Shown: positions 44,382-55,695 of the stretch, piece after piece | How the letters are laid out: each line of letters starts with the position of its first letter | Position numbering within the stretch: position 1 is the first letter of the stretch | Assembly (NCBI GenBank): GCA_016081115.2 | Contig: JABTTQ020002832.1 | Coordinates: forward strand, 62,001-126,000 | Direction of reading: 5' to 3' | From: Rehmannia glutinosa | Lineage: Eukaryota; Streptophyta; Magnoliopsida; Lamiales; Orobanchaceae | Length of the DNA: 64,000 nucleotides | Notes under the pieces: model-generated | The model's input: only the letters and a program-made list of their open reading frames with translations | Told to the model about the DNA's origin: nothing | The model's database searches: none | Position numbers and translations under genes: made by a program

Positions 44382-45137
44382 TATTGGGTATCTATCTGCC
44401 TCAATAGATCGATACACGTAGTACCGAAAGGAACAAATTACAGACTCAATAAGCCTATTAATACAAAACTGTACTCTAGACACTTTGCAAGAAATTAAAG
44501 TACAAGGAATGAAATTACAGTTACAAGTAAAATATAACACAACTGTAAAGGGATACATCCCTAAGATCCGAATATAGAAAGATTCGGCTCAGGGACTGGT
44601 AAACCCTAGAAAGAACTGTCACCACGAATCACAACCTGGAGAACCAAGGAAGAAGCCACAAAAGCCTCGCCGCAATACTTAAAACCTTACATGACCTCAA
44701 ACCCAGAAAACCTTAGGAACCCCGGATCTGAATCGAACCACCCAAAACCCTAATCCACTCAGAAGAAGGATCTTGTGCACAGAGTTGGTGAAAACCCCGA
44801 ACCAATCCAGCAAGAGACTGGAGTTTTAGAGAGAGAGAGAATAGCACAAAGCAAGAGAAGAATCGAGAGAGTTTGAGAGATGAGAGAGAAACAACAAGTA
44901 AGATAATGAATTATGGTTTTGGAAAGTACCATTAAATAGGCACAGATCAACGGCTCAGATTAAACAGAAATCAATGGACCAGTCAAGCCCAAAGGTCCGC
45001 GGATAATAAATCCGGATCCCATAGTCCGACTCACAGACCCTAGTCAACACATGGGCTAAATGGTTGGGCTAGTGGCTTTAGGTATTTGGCTGCAATTTTG
45101 GGCAGGTTAATAGAACAATGGGTCACATTTATCAACA
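44382..45137 (-). repeat. C2 3' LTR
   Basis: This 756-bp LTR runs from TATTGGGTATC (expected TGTTGGG, one change) to TTATCAACA. It is followed by ATCTCCACCTTGG (45138-45150), whose complement is the polypurine tract. The partner at 51446-52250 is about 50 bp longer through indels. Confidence 0.88.
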
Positions 45138-45409
45138 ATCTCCACCTTGGCTCATTGTGTGATTAAATTAGACATTAATGGGAATTACCAGTCATCATCA
45201 TTGCCGATTGCCTTCCTAGCACTTAAGCTAAGAAGGACTTAAAGATTCTGAAGCACTCAAGCTAATCAGAATCGGTAAGGATCTCAACAAGCACACAAAG
45301 CAAGTCAAGTTCCCCATTGAATTAACATAAACGCAGAGCAAATATCAATTCAACAGTTTTGGATTCAACGAAACACACAAGAATTGTTAAACCCAACATA
45401 AAGGGCAAC

Positions 45410-46950
45410 TAACCAGGGTAACTAATCACCGATGTCAAAGTTTAGAATTTTTAAATAGGTTTTGAACTTTGATAGGGGCAAACACTTAGTACCCATATCA
45501 TTTGTGTATTGTATTCCGATGCCACTTTTTCAAGACAGAGATAAGGCCTTTTGAAACAATATCCCTTATAAAATGATACCTAACATCAATATGTTTTGTT
45601 CTATCATGAAAAAGCGGATTCTTACAAAGTGAATACAAGATTGAGAGTCACAAAATACAACAACTTTTTGTTTTAGAAAACCAATTTTAACCAAGTCCTT
45701 TTAGCCATAAGACTTCTTTTAAAGCTTCGATTCTGACCACATATTCTCGATTCGTAGTAGATAGAGCCACAATATGTTTATGGCGGGATTTCTAACTAAT
45801 GCAAGAACCACACAGAGTGAAAACATAAGAGGTTGTTGATTTTCTATTATCTTTATCATTTGCATAGTTGGAATCCACATATCTTTTTAAAACAACACCA
45901 CTTTCACACTTAGAAAATTTAAGGCAATAATCAGTTGAATGTCTCAAATATCTCAATAACCACTTCAAAGCATTCCAATGCACCATTCCAGGATTAGACA
46001 TAAATCTACTAAGGCAAGAAACAACATAGGCAATGTCTGGTCTAGTACTGACCATTAAGTACATAACAGATCCAATGGCATTAGCATAGGGAATGTTTTG
46101 CATAGAGAGAATTTCAAAATCCGTTTTTGGGGACTGATCCCTACTTAATACAAAATGAGAAGCAAGAGGAACATTCACAGATTTTGCATCACTCATAGAA
46201 AACGTTTGTAAAACCTTTTGCACAGAGTTGTTTCTATCCATATCTATATTCATACCAAGTATTTTCTTAGCATCACCTAAGAATTTCATGTCAAATTTTG
46301 CACTTAAGAAATTTCTCACATAGTCGATAGTCTTAATGCATGGACTAGTCAAAAGCATATCATCAACATAGATCAAGAAGAAAACATGAAACTTAGCATC
46401 AAGTTTGAAATACACAGACAATGATCAAATTGGCTTCTCAATTTCAAATCAAGCATTCGTCAATTTTTTTATTCCACTGTCTAGGTGATTGATTTAAACC
46501 ATACAAAGACTTTTTTCAAGAAACACACATGGTTAGGTTTGGATTTGTCTTCAAAACATTCTGGTTGTTTCATAAAAATTTGTTCTTCCAAATCACCATG
46601 TAAGAAAGCAGTTTTAACATCAAGTTGCTTTAGTTCCCGATCAAACCGAGCCACTAAAGCTAGCATAATTCTCACGATTACAACTTCACAACGGTGCAAA
46701 AATCTCGGTGTAGTCAATGCCTTCTTTTCCGAGTAAAACCTTTTGCAACTAATCTAGCTTTATATCTAACACCTTCATTTTCTTGTTTGATTTTACACCA
46801 CCACTTACAATCAACAATAGAACGATTAACGAGGTTTTGGGACAAGATCCCATGTGTTATTAACATACAAAGAAGTCATCTCATCTTGCATAGCACTCGG
46901 CCATTTCACGGAATTCACGAGTTTATAGCATCGAATAGGTTTTAGGCTCG
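45410..46950 (-). pseudogene. C2 reverse transcriptase and RNase H
   Basis: RT N-terminal part: 46481-46717 (LKQLDVKTAFLHGDLEEQIFMKQPE). The catalytic box LIYVDDMLL is intact at about 46355-46385. Then come ILGMNIDMDR, the TRPDIAYVVSCLSRFM segment, HWNALKWLLRYLR, and the RNase H start with YVDSNYANDKDNRKSTTSY (about 45830-45890). The open run 45792-46421 covers 209 codons. RNase H continues in other frames to about 45410 (TKHIDVRYHFIRD). Frameshifts lie near 46440 and 45790. Confidence 0.9.
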
Positions 46951-47397
46951 GAATTTTCAATTGATTCAAACACGGGGAACACATAAGAAATTAAGTGAAA
47001 ATCAAAGCAAACTTGTTTGGGATTCTAATGTTCCTTCTAGTTCTATCTCTAGTTAACACATAGTCATTCAAGTTATCATTTTCGGCATGCTCATAATTCA
47101 AATCGGTGTCAACAGGAGGAAATTCACCATGCACATTATCATTCAAATCAAAGCATTGTCATTCTCAATATCATTTTGCACATCATTAGCATTCACAGGA
47201 TCATGCTCGGCATCAATCATATCAAATTATCATTCACGAGAAATAGAAGGCACATTAGGAAGCTCCACCTTATTAGGGGTAATGGGGTTTTGAGTTTGAA
47301 ACATCTTTAGAAACATCAAGGCAAGGAAACTCATTTTCATTAAAAACCACATCCCCGCTTATTAACACTTTAAAACCATTTTGATTTGGACCACAAT

Positions 47398-48540
47398 CTA
47401 TACCATTTGACCCCATCGGGGTATCCCAAAAAAAACACATTTTAAAGATATTGGATCAAGTTTCTCAACCTTATGGTGGACAAAGGCTGAACAAACAAAA
47501 AAATTTAAATTTGAAAAGTTCACGGGTTTACTGGACCAAACTTGTTCGGGGTGTTTGCCTTTCAAAGGTACAAATGGTGATCTATTAATCACATAGACAA
47601 TTTGTATGAACGGCTTCACTGAACTTTTTGGAAAGTCCGGATGTACTTAACATACTTCTCACCCTTTCCAAAAAGAGTTCTATTCATCCTCTCAACAACC
47701 CATTTTCTTTGAGGGGTGTAAGGCACATACTTGTGTCTTACAATGCCTGATTCAACACACAGTTGATCAATGAGTTGGTTACAGAATTCCAACCCATTGT
47801 CAGTTCTCAAGTACTTAATCTTTTTCCCAGTTTGATTTTCTATCAAGGTTTTCCAATTTTGAAGTTTTTCAAAAACATCGACTTATTTTTCATAAGAAAT
47901 ACAAACACTTTTCTTGAAAAAACATCAATCACGTATAGAAAATACTTATTCGCACCATAGGTAGGAACACTGGCGGGACCCGGACATCGCATGTAAGTAT
48001 TCAAGTATATCAAGACATGTAGATTGTTTTGGATAAGAGGAAATAGGAAGCTAACTCTTTGTTGTTTACCATAAACACATGAGTCACAAAAGGGCACACA
48101 AGTAAGTTTGTCATTACCAAAACATCCTTCTTTATGCAACAATTCAAGACCTTTAGAACAAATATGACCAAACCTTTTATGCCAAAGTTCAGTTTTGTCA
48201 TTCACAGAGTTCACATTGGTCACAGAGTTCACATTGTTCACAGAATTTTGCATGCAAGGAACAGACTCAGCATAGCAAACATACAAATTCCTTTTCTTTT
48301 CAGCTTTAGCAATAATAAGGGAACCTTTCATGATTTTCATCAAACCCTTACCCCACCTTCCCTCATAACCATCATGCTCAAGCATAGCATAGGAGATCAA
48401 GTTATTAGACAGATCAGGAACATGCCTTACATCATTCAAAGTCAAAACAAAACCAGAATCAAGTACACAGTACCAACACCAATCACTTGACATTTCGCCA
48501 TGGAAACAGATCCATTTTGCACGAAGCATAGGAGGCAAAC
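47398..48540 (-). pseudogene. C2 integrase and preceding GAG-pre-integrase region
   Basis: The frame 47843-48538 has LTLNDVRHVPDLSNNLIS and the HKRFGHICSKGLELLHKEG zinc-binding segment of the pre-integrase domain, then the integrase core start near YFLYVIDVFSRKVFVFLMKNKS. The frame 47616-47846 has LRTDNGLEFCN (second catalytic Asp) and the GIVRHKYVPYTPQRKWVVERMNRT segment with the catalytic Glu. The frame 47398-47619 has the C-terminal part. Breaks separate all three. Confidence 0.9.
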
Positions 48541-48660
48541 AAGTGTTTAAATGGTGTCATGTGAAATGTGCAAGCAAAATGAATAAGCCAATCATTTTCA
48601 CTTTGAAAGAATTTGAAGGCACAATATTCAGAGAATCATGCAACTCATGCACCATAAACA
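48541..48660 (-). pseudogene. C2 protease active-site region, decayed
   Basis: The minus strand reads WLIHFACTFHMTPFKHLF in broken frame, where copia proteases have W-x-x-D-S/T-A/G-x-x-x-H-M. The catalytic Asp position is His and the next residue is Phe. Confidence 0.65.
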
Positions 48661-48759
48661 CATCACCCATATGATCATTGCCAGTTGTCAAGTTCACGAG
48701 AATCATTGGTTTGGTTCTTGTTATTCCGATTATAGTTTTGGTTATTGCTCTGGTTATTC

Positions 48760-49105
48760 CCGGTTTAGTACATTCTTTTATGTAATGGCCATGTTCACCT
48801 GATTATAACACTTCCTATTGTTCTTAGGTCTAAAACTAGACATCCCTCTACTTTTACTTCTCTTTCTACCAAGTGTTTACATTATTGTTATTCCCGAGTT
48901 TTCCTATCCCGAGGTCTACCCCGACATGCATAACCTTCCCCGACCTGTTCATTCCCCTTAGATATTTTCAGATCCAATTCCTTACTCTTAAGGCCATTAA
49001 TCACATGATGATCAAGGGTGATTGAGTCTCTGCCATACTTAATGGCGATTTCACATCGACATAGGAATCGGGAATGGCATTTAGCAACACAATTGGGGTA
49101 TAATC
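48760..49105 (-). pseudogene. C2 gag C-terminal part with zinc knuckle
   Basis: A CCHC-type segment reading KCYNQ-EHGHYIKEC-like is visible at about 48775-48825 with a base missing. The gag is interrupted at 49105 by a TIR element and resumes at 50559. Confidence 0.65.
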
Positions 49106-49115
49106 ATCAATGTTT

Positions 49116-50548
49116 GAGGAAATTGCACTTTTAGTCTGTGAGATTTGAGCTGTTGCAATTATAGTCCCACAACTTGCATATTTAGTCCCAATCTTAAAAT
49201 TTGAGCATAAAACATCCCATATGAATTCATGTGTTGCAAATTTAGTCCCATTCCGTCAAAATATTAACGGAGCAACAATGTGCATGTTATTTTGGTTAGC
49301 TAGCCATCTGAAATGCACGTAATTCTATTATTTTTTTTCCTAAAAAACAAAATGTAGCCATCTGACCAGCTTTTAGCCCTTTTCTACTTAGCTTGAGTAA
49401 GTTGTTAATTGTTGTGTAATTTTTAAAAAGTGAAGAAAAAAACTAGTAGCTACAGGTATAATTGAGCAAAATCAATTATGCTAATCTAGATCACAATAAA
49501 AAAAACTACATTATTTTATCAGTCGTTTTTTTTATATATAATATATGATATAAATAAATAAATATATATGATATATATTATATATAAATATAATTATATA
49601 TAAAATATATGTTTAATATAATATTTTGGTTAATTTTGAACCGAATTAACAGATAACCGAAATTCTTCAAAACCTTTAATCATTAACCGAACCGAAATGA
49701 TTCGGTTACCAACCGAATTAACCGAATTGATTCGGTTAACAGTTAACCGAAAAAAAATCGGTTAATTGAACACCCCTATTCCTATCAAACCAAGATGTTT
49801 TTTAGCCATTTTTTTCAAACACATTTTTTTTTAGCCATTTTGGGGTGTGAAAAATCCAATTTGCCCTTAATTCAATTTAACTGCACAAAAACACACATCT
49901 TTGTGACTTGACATTGAGTTACTGTAACTCGACATTGAATACTATAAATTGTAACTTGACATCCAGTTCTCACACTTATTATAACCCAATTATTTTGTTT
50001 TTCTCCAAAAAACTTTGAATTCACATAACTTTTTCGTTTTAAATCCTCTTTTTGATATCTATAATTCAACACCTATATTGCATATTTAAAAAAAGTTTGA
50101 AAAAAAGATAAGAGGATACATAGAGATAAGTGAAAGAGAGAGATAGAGAGATAAAATATCAAACAAACATGCTAGAAGGGTATGAATGTCATTTTACACC
50201 CCAAAATGGCTAAAAAAATGTGTCTATAAAAGATGACTATTTTTCATCTTTTCATTTTGTAAATGGCTATTTTATACCATTTCCACTTATTTTAATACGT
50301 AGTGGATTAATATAACCATAACCATAACCATAAGAAATTACATCACTTTCACTAGACTAATTAAAAAAAGAAAGAGTCCAAGGAATTTCCCTCCAAAATG
50401 GGAATTTGACGGATCTGTCAGTTTGATGGATGGGGAATTAACGTTGGGACCAAAGTTGCAATATAATCATTCTAGTGGGATCATTTTAAAACCATGGGAC
50501 TATAATTGCAACACCTCAAATCTTATGGGACTAAAAGTGCAATTTCTC
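49116..50548. mobile_element. Mutator-like TIR element inserted in C2 gag
   Basis: The ends are GAGGAAATTGCACTTTTAGTC (49116) and the complement of GAGAAATTGCACTTTTAGTCCC (ending 50548). TIR similarity runs over about 50 bp through GCAATTATAGTCCCA. The flanking duplication ATCAATGTTT is perfect (49106-49115, 50549-50558). It has no transposase. Removing it rejoins the gag reading region of C2. Confidence 0.88.
49793..50265. mobile_element. MITE nested in the TIR element
   Basis: Inverted repeats: TTTTTTAGCCATTTTTTTCAAACACATT...TTTAGCCATTTTGGGGTGTGAAAA on the left, and ACACCCCAAAATGGCTAAAAAAATGTGTCTATAAAA on the right (50197-50235). A related end occurs at about 55870-55920. The limits are approximate. 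Confidence 0.6.
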
Positions 50549-50558
50549 ATCAATGTTT

Positions 50559-50963
50559 TTATCACCAAGAAGTTTGATATCTTGTATCAATTTTGTGAAA
50601 ACATCCATGTTCTCATCCATATCCTTAGTCAAATCAAGTTTGAATCTAAAAAACTTTTCCAAAGAAAAGAGTTTTGAGGGTGGGGAAGTTTCGGTGTAAA
50701 GTTCTTCCAATTTATCCCAAAGAGCCATGCGCGAAGTTAATTTGCCAACTTTTCTCAAAACAACATCGAGAGAGATTAAGGATAATGGATGAGTAAGCAA
50801 ATTCATCAAGTTGATTTTATTTGTGAGATCTTTATCGAGTACTTTTGATCAATAGCTTTAAAACATTTATTTGAATTAAAATCCCTTTCATTTTTTGTTG
50901 CCAAATAGAAAAATCACTTTTCCCATTAAAGGATTCCATATGATAACCGGATGCACCAGCCAT
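50559..50963 (-). pseudogene. C2 gag N-terminal part
   Basis: The start ATG is at 50961-50963 (MAGASGYHMESFNGKSDFS, then IWQQKMKGIL), the typical copia gag beginning. After a frame change, 50531-50809 reads ALWDKLEELYTE, LFSLEKFFRFKLDLTKDMDENMDVFTKLI, the capsid core. The first about 40 residues of that frame are separated by a shift near 50830. Confidence 0.85.
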
Positions 50964-51445
50964 ATTCACAGATAAAGCCACAGAGGATATCACAAGAATA
51001 CAAAGACAAAGACAGTATCACAATTATCAAATAGAACAATGAAGCAACGTGGTAGGTGGACCATACGAGTCCCAATGACAAGAAAATAAGAGGCAAATAA
51101 TGGACCACACGAGTCGATACAAAGCAAGGTAATCAAGAAAGGCACACAGGACCACACGAGTCCAAGAAACCAAGATCAACAGAAAGAATTTAAAACTAGG
51201 TGGATTCCCTTCGCACTCAGGATTCCACCGCACTCAAGGCACGTGGTCAATAGGCTTATGCTTAGGGTTTCCCTAAACTAATCTTGTTGAAAATAAATGA
51301 GAAGAAAAGGAATAGAGAATCTTACCACCAGGAGCATCCGGGTTCTTACCACAACCAAATACACCAGGGAGCCAACGGATCACCAAGAAGCTCAAGAACC
51401 TGGAAGTACCAACCCACCACGAGGCATATAGATGCTCGATACCTT
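50964..51445 (-). other. C2 leader with primer-binding site
   Basis: Untranslated region between the 5' LTR and gag. The tRNA-Met-type primer site reads AGGTATCGAGC on the minus strand (51433-51443), again lacking one A compared with TGGTATCAGAGC. Repeats of 'gaccacacgagtc' occur at 51060-51170. Confidence 0.7.
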
Positions 51446-52250
51446 TGTTGGGTATCTATCTACCTCAATAGATCGATACATGTAGTACCAAAAAAGAACA
51501 AATTACGGACTCAATAAGCCTATTAATACAAAAAGCTGTACTTTAGACACTTTGCAAGAAAGTAAAGTACAAGGAATGAAATTACGATTACAAGTAAAAT
51601 ATAACACAACCGTAAAGGGATACAACCCTAAGATACGAATATAGAAAGATTCGCTCGGGACCGGTAAACCCTAGAAAGAAGCTGTCACCACGAATCACAA
51701 CCCAGGAGAACCAGGAAGAAGCCACAAAGCCTCGCCACAATACTTAAACCTCACAACCTCAAACCCAGAAAACCCTAGGAACCCTGGGATCGAATCGAAC
51801 CACCCAAAACCCTAATCCACTCAAGAAGAAGGATCTTGTACACGAGTTGGTGAACAAGACGGCAAACACTAAGATCTCACCTCTCACACACGAGAAAACC
51901 CCAAACCAATCCAGCAAGAGATTGGAGTTTTAGAGAGAGAGAGAGTGAATAACACAAAGCAAGAGAAGAATCGAGAGAGTTTGAGAGATCGGAGAGAAAC
52001 AACGGGTAATATAATGAATTAGGGTTTCAGGAAAGTACCATTAAATAGGCATAGATCAACGGCTCGGATTAAGCAGAGATCACAGGACGGATCAAGCCCA
52101 AAGGTCTGGGGATAATAAACCGGATCCCGCATGATCGACTCACGGACCGAGTCAACAACACATGGGCTAAATGGTTTGGGCTGGTGGCTTTGGGTATTGG
52201 GCTGCAATATTGGGCCAGGTTAATAGAACAATGGGCCACATTTATCAACA
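51446..52250 (-). repeat. C2 5' LTR
   Basis: This 805-bp LTR starts TGTTGGGTATC and ends ATCAACA, followed by GCCAC and the resumed gypsy LTR ('aaacaaatgcggaag' matches 41251 onward). Confidence 0.88.
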
Positions 52251-53051
52251 GCCACAAACAAATGCGGAAGTTTATTTGATAAGTCAGAATTTGCAACAAG
52301 ACGAACAATCTTGAAACTCTTGGAAAACACCAAAGAAAATAAATAAGTGTTTGCCTTATATAAGCGACTCAAAACAAATTCTAAACCAAAACAAACCCTA
52401 AACCAACTAGGAAACAACTTAAAAATCGAAAAGGAAATAAAAATTGGTCAAAACTAAAAATGCGGCTCCGAGCATGGCCGTGTCATGGGACACGGCCAGG
52501 CCATGTTCCTGTTGTAATTCGGAGCCAAATCAATCTTGCAACACGGTCATGTTGTTTGACACGGCCATGCCGTGTTGCCAATACATGACCGTGCTTGTGA
52601 ACACGGCTATAAAGTGTTGGTCTATGTTTCGTCGTTTGAGTCCAAATTAGCTCCTGGGGTTTTCATGAAAGTTGTAGCCCATTCTCTTAGCTTTCCGTAA
52701 CATCTTAAATCAACTCAATATCAATTTGTTTAGAGAAAGTTATGGCCAAAATACTAAACCACGCCAGTGATCTTAAAAACTGTTGACGCGCTTGGATATT
52801 TTTGAAGGAATCGTCTTGTTGTTCGACCATCAATACTTCCTTTCGACACATGATTAACTAATATGACTCTAAAACTCAATATAATTGGCCTCTAACATCC
52901 ACTTGGCCACTCAAACAACTCAAAATAATAAAAATAAACACCTCATCTATAATAAACAAATACAAGAACTAAAGAACTTAATTACATAGTCTTCAAGAAC
53001 TCGAGATAACTTGCATTTGGTGTTGCCGGATCTTTCGTGACTGGATTCTCA
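52251..53051 (-). repeat. Gypsy 5' LTR, right part
   Basis: This matches 41246-41985. It contains an expanded array (52455-52620) of 'acacggcc(a/g)tg(c/t)catgttg' modules, largely missing from the left LTR (41515-41565). It ends GGATTCTCA, followed by TTAA. Confidence 0.85.
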
Positions 53052-53055
53052 TTAA

Positions 53056-53222
53056 TTAAGTATTGCAATGTACCAATAACACTCATATAAAGTGAAGGTT
53101 GCTCAAAAGCTAACTATCCATATGAGACAATTTCGACCAATGATGTTTGGAGTGGGAGAAGGTTTGCGATTAAGCATATTGGTGTGACACACGACAAGTC
53201 ATGGATATACATTGTTTGCCGA
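53056..53222 (-). pseudogene. Copia C3, middle RT fragment
   Basis: The minus strand reads, in broken frames, YIHDL, NMLNRKPSPTPNIIGRN and EQPSLYMSVIGTLQYL, the RT segment that precedes TRPDIAF in copia. TLQYL at 53060-53075 continues directly into L-T-..-DIAF at 41106, proving that the gypsy element split C3 there. Confidence 0.8.
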
Positions 53223-53227
53223 GAACC

Positions 53228-55690
53228 TCTAGCGTCCTAGTTTTTAGAAAGTGCAACTATGCATAATAATAACCACGAAATAACAATTTCATAGTAATGG
53301 AAAAAAAAATTTAACGGAAACAATTCATCTATTTTGTACCAAAAGAATAAAATTAAATAACTTAAATTAAATATATCATCCTCCAAAAACAAATGAAATA
53401 TTTAAAGTAATCGTATGTTTTAAAAGTACGAAAATTTACAAATAACCAACATTGTTTAAGGAATTTCTACTACTAATGAAAATTTGACAATAAATAATAG
53501 TCCTTGATCAATTCACCACCATGCATTACGACGGACTCCTCAACCTAAAATGTTAAAAATTTTGGGGTGAGTTATCGTCAACTCGGTGGGTAAACAATTA
53601 TTAAAGTTAAATACGCATATATAACAATTAGCATAAACATTCATGAAAATGTTCATAGTCTCATGTACGAGTTAAGTACCATAGTCTTAAAGTCTCGTGT
53701 ACAATTAAGTACAAATAGTCTCAAAGTCTCGCGTACAATTAATTATAAATAGTCTCAAAGTTGCACATCACATTTAACATGAACATGCAACTAACAATTA
53801 AACATGCATTTAAAGTAAACAAAAGCAATAAACCCCACCTTAATAAGAAAGCAAAAATATCGAATATGTGCTCGCTTGAAAATCAAGACCTCGTAAGAAT
53901 GAGTTCCTAAAAATAAATAAAATAAAAGAACTTAAATAATGATTTTTAAGAAATTTGACTAAAAGAAAAAGTGGTTTGAATTGAATAATTTGAAAAAAAC
54001 ACACACATACATACATATATAATGGAACTAAAGTGTTGATGTTTTGGTCAACACAATAATGGAGAAGTCAAAAGGCTTTTGGGAGTCTAAGAATGTTTTA
54101 AGGTGAATTTTTTAATATCGAGAAAGAAGAGAGGGGCTATTTGAATTGGAATAAACGAAATCTAGGGTAATAATGAAATTTCTAAAAAGCAACGGATTGA
54201 AACCCTTATTTGGTCTTTCAACATCTTAGCCCCTTTCTTCTCCATTAGCTCTCACACCACACATTTGTCTCTCAAAAACCAACTTGGTTATGTATGGATA
54301 TGTTTTCAAATCCACTTCTCCAATTTCAACTATTTGAGAAAATGAATTTATGATTGTTTAAAAATTCTCAATAGAAATAAAGTCATTTCAGTTTTCATTT
54401 TTAATGGAAAGATTCTTTTGAAAATACAACCAAACAAGTTTTCATCACAATCACGCAAATCTATGTGAAAATATACTACAATCACGCAAATCTATGTCAA
54501 AAATACTATAACCAAACATATTTTCATTTTTAAACAGAAATTGGACAACAAACCAAACATATTCTCAATTCTAACATGAAAACCAATAAAGTTTGAAAAT
54601 TTATTTTCCAACACTAGAAAGCGGAAATTGGACTTGGAAACACATCCATACATCGATCTCTACCAAATTGAGATTTTCACAAATTCATCTTCAACAATCT
54701 CACTTTCGGTCTCTCACTTTGTCTTCACTCGGTCTCACCCCTTTTTTCTTTCGAATCTCCTGTTTCTCTCTCGACTCTCTGTCTCCCCCTCTCTCCCGAT
54801 CTCACTCTCTCACTCTCCTCTCTACTCTCACCTTTTGCGCGTGTGTGCAGAGCCCTACGGGGCGATTTTGGCTTGGGCTGCGGACCGAGCTCGGGATTTA
54901 AGATTTTGGGATTGTTTCTCAGAGTTTTGTCGGGTTTAGGCCGATAATTTGGGGTTTTGGCTGTTGGTTTTTGATTTTCGATTGCGGCGGTTTTGGGTAT
55001 ATATATATATATATTTTTCCAATGATTCCGATTTTACGGTTTTAACAAATGGGCGGATGTTCTCGGACAGGGCGTCTCGGGGTGTTTTGGTTATGGGTTT
55101 CCGATGGCTGTAGGCTGGACTCGGGTTGTGAATTGAGAGATTAAGAAAATTATTGGGTTATTTACCTTAAGGAAACTTTGAACCGAGAATGGTGGAGGCA
55201 TGGAGAAAGTTTGAGAAGGAAGTGAATTTATTTTCTTTTTCGAGTTGAAGAATCTTGTGTTTGAGTTTTTTTTTCTCGGGAAAATAAATTGAACTGATTA
55301 ATGTTGGAAATGATATGAACGTGCTTTGGTAGTAGGTTTGATATATCAAGGGGTTATGGGGTTATCTAGGAGTTAGAATTGTGGAGAACGCGGGTTCTAG
55401 ATTATATGATAAGCCATTATCAGTTAATAAAAAGATTTGGTTTTATCTAGTATAATCTATTAAGATAAGTGAGTTTAAAAAATTTGAAATTTAAACCAAA
55501 GGATTTTTTTGCAGAATTTTATTTTTCTGCAGATTTGTAAAAGATAATAATAAATTTATAATGGGCCTATCATTATTATTAAGACTGGGCTTGATAATGA
55601 CCAAGACTGAAATTCTATACTGGGTCAAAATTAAAAATCCTAAAGGTCCAATATACTAAAATCCAAATTTTGTAAAATTGGGGTATTGCA
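53228..55690 (-). repeat. Solo LTR of a gypsy-type element, inserted in C3
   Basis: The minus strand starts TGCAATACCCCAATTTTAC and ends near AGGACGCTAGA. The perfect 5-bp duplication GAACC (53223-53227, 55691-55695) fixes the limits, and the interrupted C3 RT reading resumes across it. It contains a CT-rich leader-like stretch (54680-54830), a minisatellite (53655-53770) and AT-rich 3' sequence. There is no coding; a 102-codon frame at 54593 is Ser/Leu-rich low complexity. Confidence 0.85.
53655..53770. repeat. Minisatellite in the solo LTR, about 36-bp unit
   Basis: Three to four imperfect units of 'atagtctcaaagtctcgtgtacaattaagtacaa'-type sequence (shown in part), each with one or two changes. 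Confidence 0.75.
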
Positions 55691-55695
55691 GAACC

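Larger units (their letters stand above)
44382..52250 (-). mobile_element. Ty1-copia element C2 (Tork/TNT1-like), nearly complete but disrupted
   Basis: The left LTR is 44382-45137 and the right LTR 51446-52250. The polypurine tract is next to the left LTR and the primer site next to the right LTR, so it runs on the minus strand. Domain order is gag (50963 leftward), zinc knuckle, protease, integrase, RT, RNase H, as in copia. The flanks are GCTAC (44377-44381) and GCCAC (52251-52255), a 5-bp duplication with one mismatch, inside the gypsy LTR. The gag holds a 1.4-kb TIR element. Frames are broken throughout. Confidence 0.9.
41109..53051 (-). mobile_element. Ty3-gypsy element with gag-protease only, split by copia C2
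   Basis: The left LTR is 41109-41985. The right LTR is 44238-44381 plus 52251-53051, interrupted by copia C2. The ends are TGATGTGAAC...GGATTATCA on the plus strand. The polypurine tract abuts the left LTR (complement at 41986-42007) and the primer site lies 2 bases inside the right LTR. The internal region is just 2.25 kb: gag, protease, then the extreme C-terminal tail of integrase. RT, RNase H and most of integrase are missing. TTAA occurs at both flanks (41105-41108, 53052-53055). It interrupts the RT of copia C3. Confidence 0.85.

Noticed and set aside
53030..53056. Idea that the gypsy right LTR is followed by a second truncated gypsy copy
   Set aside because: The apparent 15-bp internal match is explained by the true LTR end lying 9 bases further out (TGATAATCC / GGATTCTCA), followed by TTAA flanks.
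54593..54939. Two overlapping Ser/Leu-rich plus-strand frames of about 100 codons
   Set aside because: They lie in the CT-rich stretch of a solo LTR whose genes would run on the other strand; low complexity, no domain.
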